Shown piece by piece: positions 58,990-64,000 of a DNA stretch of 64,000 nucleotides. Each line of letters opens with the position of its first letter. Within the stretch, counting starts at the first letter, position 1. The notes beneath the pieces are model-generated. The model was not told the DNA's origin. It was given only the letters and a program-made list of their open reading frames with translations, and searched no databases. The position numbers and the translations under genes are program-made. Origin of the DNA: Hofstenia miamia (taxonomy: Eukaryota > Xenacoelomorpha > Acoela); the NCBI GenBank assembly GCA_004352715.1, contig SCFE01000018.1:1041865-1105864 (forward strand), written 5' to 3'.

Positions 58990-61636
58990 CAATTATTTTC
59001 CGAAATTGGTCATTGAACTGAGAAGTATCATTTGATTATTTTTCCACCATGACTTTTGAAAACAGGCAGCCACTGTCACGTAATGTTTAAATTGTCGCCT
59101 TGAACTTGCAAATCTAAGTAGTTAGGCACTTGATGCCAATTTGTTTCTGGCGAGATTCTGCCAAATGACAGCCTAAGCTTCTTTTCTGATTTCTCCATAT
59201 GATTTTCCTTACATTTGGTATATTACTGACTTCAATGCTTTTCAGATCTATGCTTTAAAGGTGTAGATCCTCCAAGATTTGGAAGGGGTTAATGTAGGTT
59301 AATAATTTTAATTCCTATTACAAATTGAACAGAATAAATGCGGTTTAAACAATAAATGGTGAACATTATTTTCTGTGGTAATGGTTACAGACTAGGACGT
59401 CTGAATTATTTGCATAAATTATGTAAATAATTCAGATCCCTTTGTTCCAGGTAGGGACAAATCCTTCTTGTTAAGTTCTTCCTTCGATAAGCATGCAATA
59501 ATTTGTAAGAAGGTCCTCAATACGTCAAACGACAGGATAGAAGAAGATGCCGCAATGTATACTTTGTGCACATGAGAGCGGTGTTTGATTTTGCGGACAG
59601 ATGAGGGCACAGTGGAAATACTATTAAGAGTGCTCGCTGATGCCTAGTACGAGTGTATCTAATATGGTAGTCTTATTAGGAATAACCTTCTTTCTTCTGG
59701 CCTTTACGGCACTCACGCAGATTTCTTTCAGAAAACAAAATATTTCAGAGCAGTTGTTGTTCCCATTGATATTAAACCGCCTCATATTTGAACAATAGGT
59801 ATGGAAAGAATTTGAATATTTTTGCACAATCGTATTTCTAATCGGCATTTCTTATTTACATGCGCTTTAAGCACAAGAATATGCTTTAGCACAAATTTTC
59901 ATCATTGCATATTTGTGTCCATGTGAGAGCAATCAAAATTTCTAAACAGGCTTGTATAGAATTGCTTAAAAATGTGGACAAACCGATTTGCTACACAATC
60001 TTAATGCTTGGGGAAATAGGTTTAAATTGGATTAACTATACATTTTCATTCCGCATTTTATCAATGTTTTACGCGTTATTTTTTCTTTGCTCTTACCCGA
60101 TTGTAGGGCTTGTAGAAACGGCTACTGCTGGTAGTACGCGTGCTCTCACAGCCCTACTATGAATTAGTCACGACTCAAAGTTTGATACCACATTTTCCTG
60201 ATTTCGACGGAATGTACATGTTAAGTGGACATCTCCCATGAACTATCACCAACAGTTTCATTACTTTCAGCCTTGTAGGAAGATCGCACTTTAGAAAAAT
60301 CCTATAGACATTGCTAAAAGAAAGATAAACTTATCATTTAAGTTGATCAGCATATTGGACAACCTATGTTGATCAAAATTGAAAATTTATCAAAATAGTA
60401 AAGAAAATTAATTTATTATTTACTGAATTTTTATAGATTTTCAAGTTTTGTTGATAATAATTCATTTTAAATTAAAGGACATTAATAAAATTTCCATTCT
60501 TTAATTCATTAACTGTTTCATTGAAATTATCCCAAAGAAAATTGATAAAAAATTTATTTCTTATCAATCTTGCCATTTTCAATTGGAAGATGACTATTAT
60601 TAAAAAAAATTGATTTTTTACACTGAAAAGGTCAAATCAATTTTCATATAATTCAGAACTAATGTTGTTCTTTTTGAGTACCCTGTTCATAATTGTATAT
60701 CACCAAATATGCTCTAAGAATGATTTCTTCATGATTGCTTGGCTAAAGTCAATTTAATTTACTTAGTATTATTAATTAGTAACGCAATGTTATTTTATGG
60801 TTAATTGATAATTACAATTGAAATCTTTTCTGAGATGTCTCACCTTGTTGCTAATGCATATATACTAAGTGAATTTATCTTTTTATGCAGTATTATTCTT
60901 TCTATCATTGCACAATTGGAATAATTAGTGTTGTTCCAATCTTGCATGTGAATTGCGTAAAATAAATTTAAAATCTCCATGTAATGATTAAATTTGTTAT
61001 TATTAACTACTGAAGTTTATCAAAGTTTTATATTAATATCTTAACAAAATGTTATAGAAAATCTATTAAATTACTTTCCAAGAACTTGCATAGGAGATCA
61101 ATAAAAAAATGTTTAATAAAATTTCTATTTTTGATCAGCATGGGAATTAAATGAATTCACGTAGTATTGCAAAACGAAATAAAATAATAAAATAATATTG
61201 ATAGAGCAAAAGTGAAAGGAAGTATTACAAACATGAAAGAAAAAAAATTAATAAAATTTTAAAAAATTGCTACATCTACAGCCTTACAATTTCAATATTA
61301 AAAATAACTACATAATTTACCTATATTAAATTTGTCTATTTTTTCGGACTTGTAATTCATCTGCTTTTTTATCATTCTCAGACTGTGGCTTCCTCTCTTC
61401 GCCGCCTTTATTGTTCGTCCATACTAAGAGCAGGAGCGCAACTAGCTTTAAATTTTAGGGAGGAGCACATTATTTTTTACAATTTAAAGAGATACTATGG
61501 TGGTGATTTTTGTCCAAACCTTCTCTGCAATTTTTTGTGTTACAACGCGCATTTGTATGCAAAATTCTTGAAAAAATTCGCCAGTATAGGATGTATTTTA
61601 TATGTACTAGGATATAAATGCATTCTTAAATTGATA
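58990..61636. other. AT-rich spacer, no recognised gene
   Basis: Short frames at 59419-59610, 59624-59848, 59905-60162 and 61385-61651 lack domain signals. 60.3-61.2 kb is very A/T rich with repeated TTGATCA-type words (near 60340, 60365 and 61130), possibly an old MITE. Confidence 0.45.
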
Positions 61637-62509
61637 CAGGGTGAATCATAAGTCAAATCAATTTTACTTTTAAAAAGATTAATATAGTAAGAGCTTGAAT
61701 GAAGCATCATTGAATTCACTAAGGAAATTACTCATATCACAAAAAGATTTCAAGCAAACCACAATTTTCCTGAATTACAATCTGACATCTTTGTACAAGA
61801 TTTTTACAGCGTTGTGCAATTCATTGATATTTTTTCATCAATTTTCTGAACGATTATGGCATTCAGGTCATCGAGATTTTGTGATATGAAAAAATGGTAG
61901 ACACGCGCTTTCAATACACCTCACATAACATTTGAAGACAGATCTGGTGATCTCTGTGGTCATCTTAGTCGTCTAGCACCTGGAAATCATGCTATTGGAC
62001 AGGAGCTGATTTTGGTGGAATTCTCTGGTTAGAAAAGAGAAATCAGATCTAGACATTTTTCTTTACTGAAACATTGAATCAAAACATAACTATACAATCA
62101 TGTTACGCATCGCTTCCCTCAACTAAGGCGGTAGCAAAAATGTCATCTGTTATTTTTCAGGAAGATAATGCTCCGATGTGACTAAAGATAGTCAGATCTA
62201 TTTCCAATGGATTATTATCTGTGAGGTGTATTTAAGACACATGTCTACCATGATTTCATGTCACAAAGTCTTGATGGCCTGATGCGCAAAATCGTTCCGA
62301 AAATTGATGAAATAAAAATCAATGAATTGCACCGCGCTGTGAATAATCTTGCACAAAAATATCAGCTTGAAGTCAGACAAATTGTGGATTGTGGCACTAG
62401 CAATTCACTTTATGGGGTATTTAATAATGTTTCATTTCAATGCAGTCAAGCTTTTACTATGTTGTTATATTAAAAAATATAATTGAAGTCACTTATGATT
62501 CACGCTCTG
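61637..62509. mobile_element. Foldback mariner-like transposon relic
   Basis: Perfect terminal inverted repeats GTGAATCATAAGT (61641-61653) and ACTTATGATTCAC (62491-62503). The left end GATACAGGGTG has the TA-CAGGGTG start common in mariner relatives. The inverted similarity extends to long arms, about 61641-61924 against 62222-62503, near 70% identical by eye. Between them, plus-strand codons read VIFQEDNAPM, the DNA-transposase block with the second catalytic Asp. The minus strand near 61950 reads PQRSPDLSSNVM, matching the RSPDL block with the third Asp. Both arms therefore carry copies of the transposase C-terminus, for example SLDGLMRKIVPKIDE on the plus strand (62258). Stops make it inactive. 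Confidence 0.75.
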
Positions 62510-62889
62510 CATTATTTTTACTGTTTTACACTAATCAGGCTGCCTAATGTCATTATTGCCATAATTTATGGACCAATGCTACAGCGAACATTCAAGAAAT
62601 AGAGTTCTTATTCGATTTCATTTTCTGCAACTAATGATACCCATATAAAGGTGTATTAAGTGTAGTTAAAAAACTTTAATACATACTTAATACGATTAAA
62701 CCAATCTAGATTAGATATATCATGGACTGCATTTGCAAAAAAATTTTGAAATTGGAAGGAGACTTTGTGGACAATCACAGACAACTACATAGTTATCTCT
62801 AGGACAACCAATATTTATAATTATTCAATTAAAATGAATGTTATATATTGCCAAAACCAATATTATATTTAGATTTACTTAGTTTGTAG

Positions 62890-64000
62890 GCTAAGTGTTT
62901 TCTACTTTCTTAGTAATGCATTATATATAAAATATAATTTTTTCCGTAAAGTTCTTAGGAAATCTGTTAAGCATATCTGTCAAATAGATGTATTCCGAGT
63001 TTGTTATATGAAACTGTTAAACTTGATTTGGGTTTTGCGAAGTATTGGCATTCCAGAACAATTTGAAGTAAGACAAAGAAAAATGAATGATTTTTCCTTA
63101 CATAATCACTTAGTTATTGTGAACAATACGTCTTTTTATTCTAAAAAAATTTTAGATGAAGCGTTTGTAAATCTCATTGCAAGTAATAGGAATATTACTA
63201 ACCTCTTCATTATAACTTGCAGGAAACTTAGTGATGCATCAGTTCCTCTCATATCTAGGCTTACGCAGTTGGAACATCTTAAAATAAGTTACTGTTATGA
63301 AACACTTGATGACGCAATTGGAGCTATTATTAAACAATTAGTAGGTCTAATGAGCTTATGTATACATAGATGCTACCTAACTCATAATTTGGTAAATACA
63401 ATCGGAAATTTGAAGAAATTATCACAATTGCAAATAAGTATTCTTAGGAAACCTGAAAGCATTAATGGCGAAGAAATCAGTTTTATGCTAATGCAATTTG
63501 AAATCATTAACTGAGTTGGATCTAATTAACAGCATACCTCCTTGTATTGAAAATGCAGTCTCATTAATTCAATTTACCAATTTGGTATCACTAACTGTTG
63601 AAAAACTCGATAAAGATGAAAATGATCTTGCAGAAACAATAAGAAATAACAGGAGGCTAAAATATTTAGCACTAAATCATTGCAACATTACAGGGAAATT
63701 CATTTTTCCCCAAACAATATCAAAAAACTAATATGTTGGCACTGACACTTTCTATCAAAAGCGTTTTTTTGATTACGTTCATAAAAATATTGTGCTGGAA
63801 AACTTTTTATTACTCTAAGTGCCCAATGTACATTTAATACAATATTTCAAAATGTAAAACATCTTTCTGTGCAAATCGTCCATACTCAATTAGAAATTGT
63901 CCAAGCAAAATCACATGTTATATGCTTAAACGAAGCAAACCTTAGAGTTCTTCATCTATGTCAAGTAATCACTGAAGACGCTCTACAACTTATTTTCACA
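62890..64000 (+). pseudogene. Leucine-rich-repeat protein gene, frameshifted, runs off window
   Basis: A frame open from about 62890 through an ATG at 63008 to 63514 encodes LRRs: NITNLFIITCRKLSDAS, LTQLEHLKISYCYETLDDAI, LVGLMSLCIHRCYLTHNL, LKKLSQLQISIL. At about 63496 the repeat pattern moves to another frame (NLKSLTELDLINS, 63498-63731, with RRLKYLALNHCNITG). After about 63705 it moves again (QNVKHLSVQIVHTQLEIV, then LRVLHLCQVITEDALQLIF at the window end). The L--L-L--C pattern with alpha-side residues suits the cysteine-containing LRRs of F-box/LRR proteins. I see no F-box with certainty, though the stretch before 63008 (LRKSVKHICQIDVFRVCY) would be its place. Two frameshifts imply a pseudogene, unless they are sequencing indels. 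Confidence 0.65.

Noticed and set aside
59905-60162. 85-residue frame with hydrophobic stretch
   Set aside because: No domain or splice evidence; hydrophobic composition follows from T-rich codons.
1-64000. CRISPR arrays, bacterial operons, rRNA or clear tRNA genes
   Set aside because: None seen. Tandem repeats here are microsatellites or a minisatellite without spacers, and the genes are eukaryotic.

Overview
This is AT-rich nuclear DNA from an invertebrate animal. It has introns bounded by GT and AG, a BMP type I receptor, a p23 co-chaperone, a WDR93-type ciliary protein, and a dense mix of decayed transposons. The transposons are Penelope-like with GIY-YIG, R2/NeSL-like with a restriction-like endonuclease, CR1/Jockey-like, Ty3/gypsy-like, mariner-like, and hAT, PIF/Harbinger, piggyBac and Tigger-type MITEs. 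I cannot fix the phylum. The R2-like family and a cysteine-rich ORF at 49.6 kb remind me of cnidarian sequences, but that is only an impression.

Layout. 0-2.9 kb: AT-rich spacer with a 21-bp minisatellite. 2.96-5.07 kb, minus strand: p23 followed closely by a single-exon BMP type I receptor; each ATG lies 11-12 nt after a splice-acceptor-like AG. 5.3-16 kb: no confident gene; a relic Penelope-like element, a cluster of GCGCTTTGT-type repeats and a clear PIF/Harbinger MITE. 16.5-22.6 kb: decayed Ty3/gypsy pol and an unassigned decayed coding block inside a 5.5-kb stretch almost devoid of CpG. 22.7-26.2 kb: a 1,640-bp exact direct duplication marked by single Ns, probably an assembly artefact. 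27.7-28.6 kb: CR1/Jockey-like RT fragment (minus). 30.49-46.54 kb: a WDR93-like gene of at least 12 coding exons (plus), its introns carrying several MITEs. 46.8-47.4 kb: piggyBac-type MITE. 49.6-51.2 kb: cysteine-rich ORF remnant and the 3' end of an R2-like element. 52.4-54.1 kb: a fuller Penelope-like element bounded by (TA)n. 55.4-57.7 kb: R2-like element with YMDD RT and RLE zinc finger, broken by assembly gaps. 57.7-59.0 kb: CR1/Jockey-like element (minus) ending in (TAA)n. 61.6-62.5 kb: foldback mariner-like element. 62.9 kb to the end: a frameshifted leucine-rich-repeat gene running off the window.

Only three loci look like intact host genes: p23, the BMP receptor and WDR93-like. They share no obvious pathway. 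The close spacing of p23 and the receptor, plus the short acceptor-to-ATG distance in all three, raises the possibility of spliced-leader trans-splicing and a two-gene operon. The sequence alone cannot prove this. Several gaps are flanked by the same sequence on both sides, so local copy number and order around Ns should be treated with caution.
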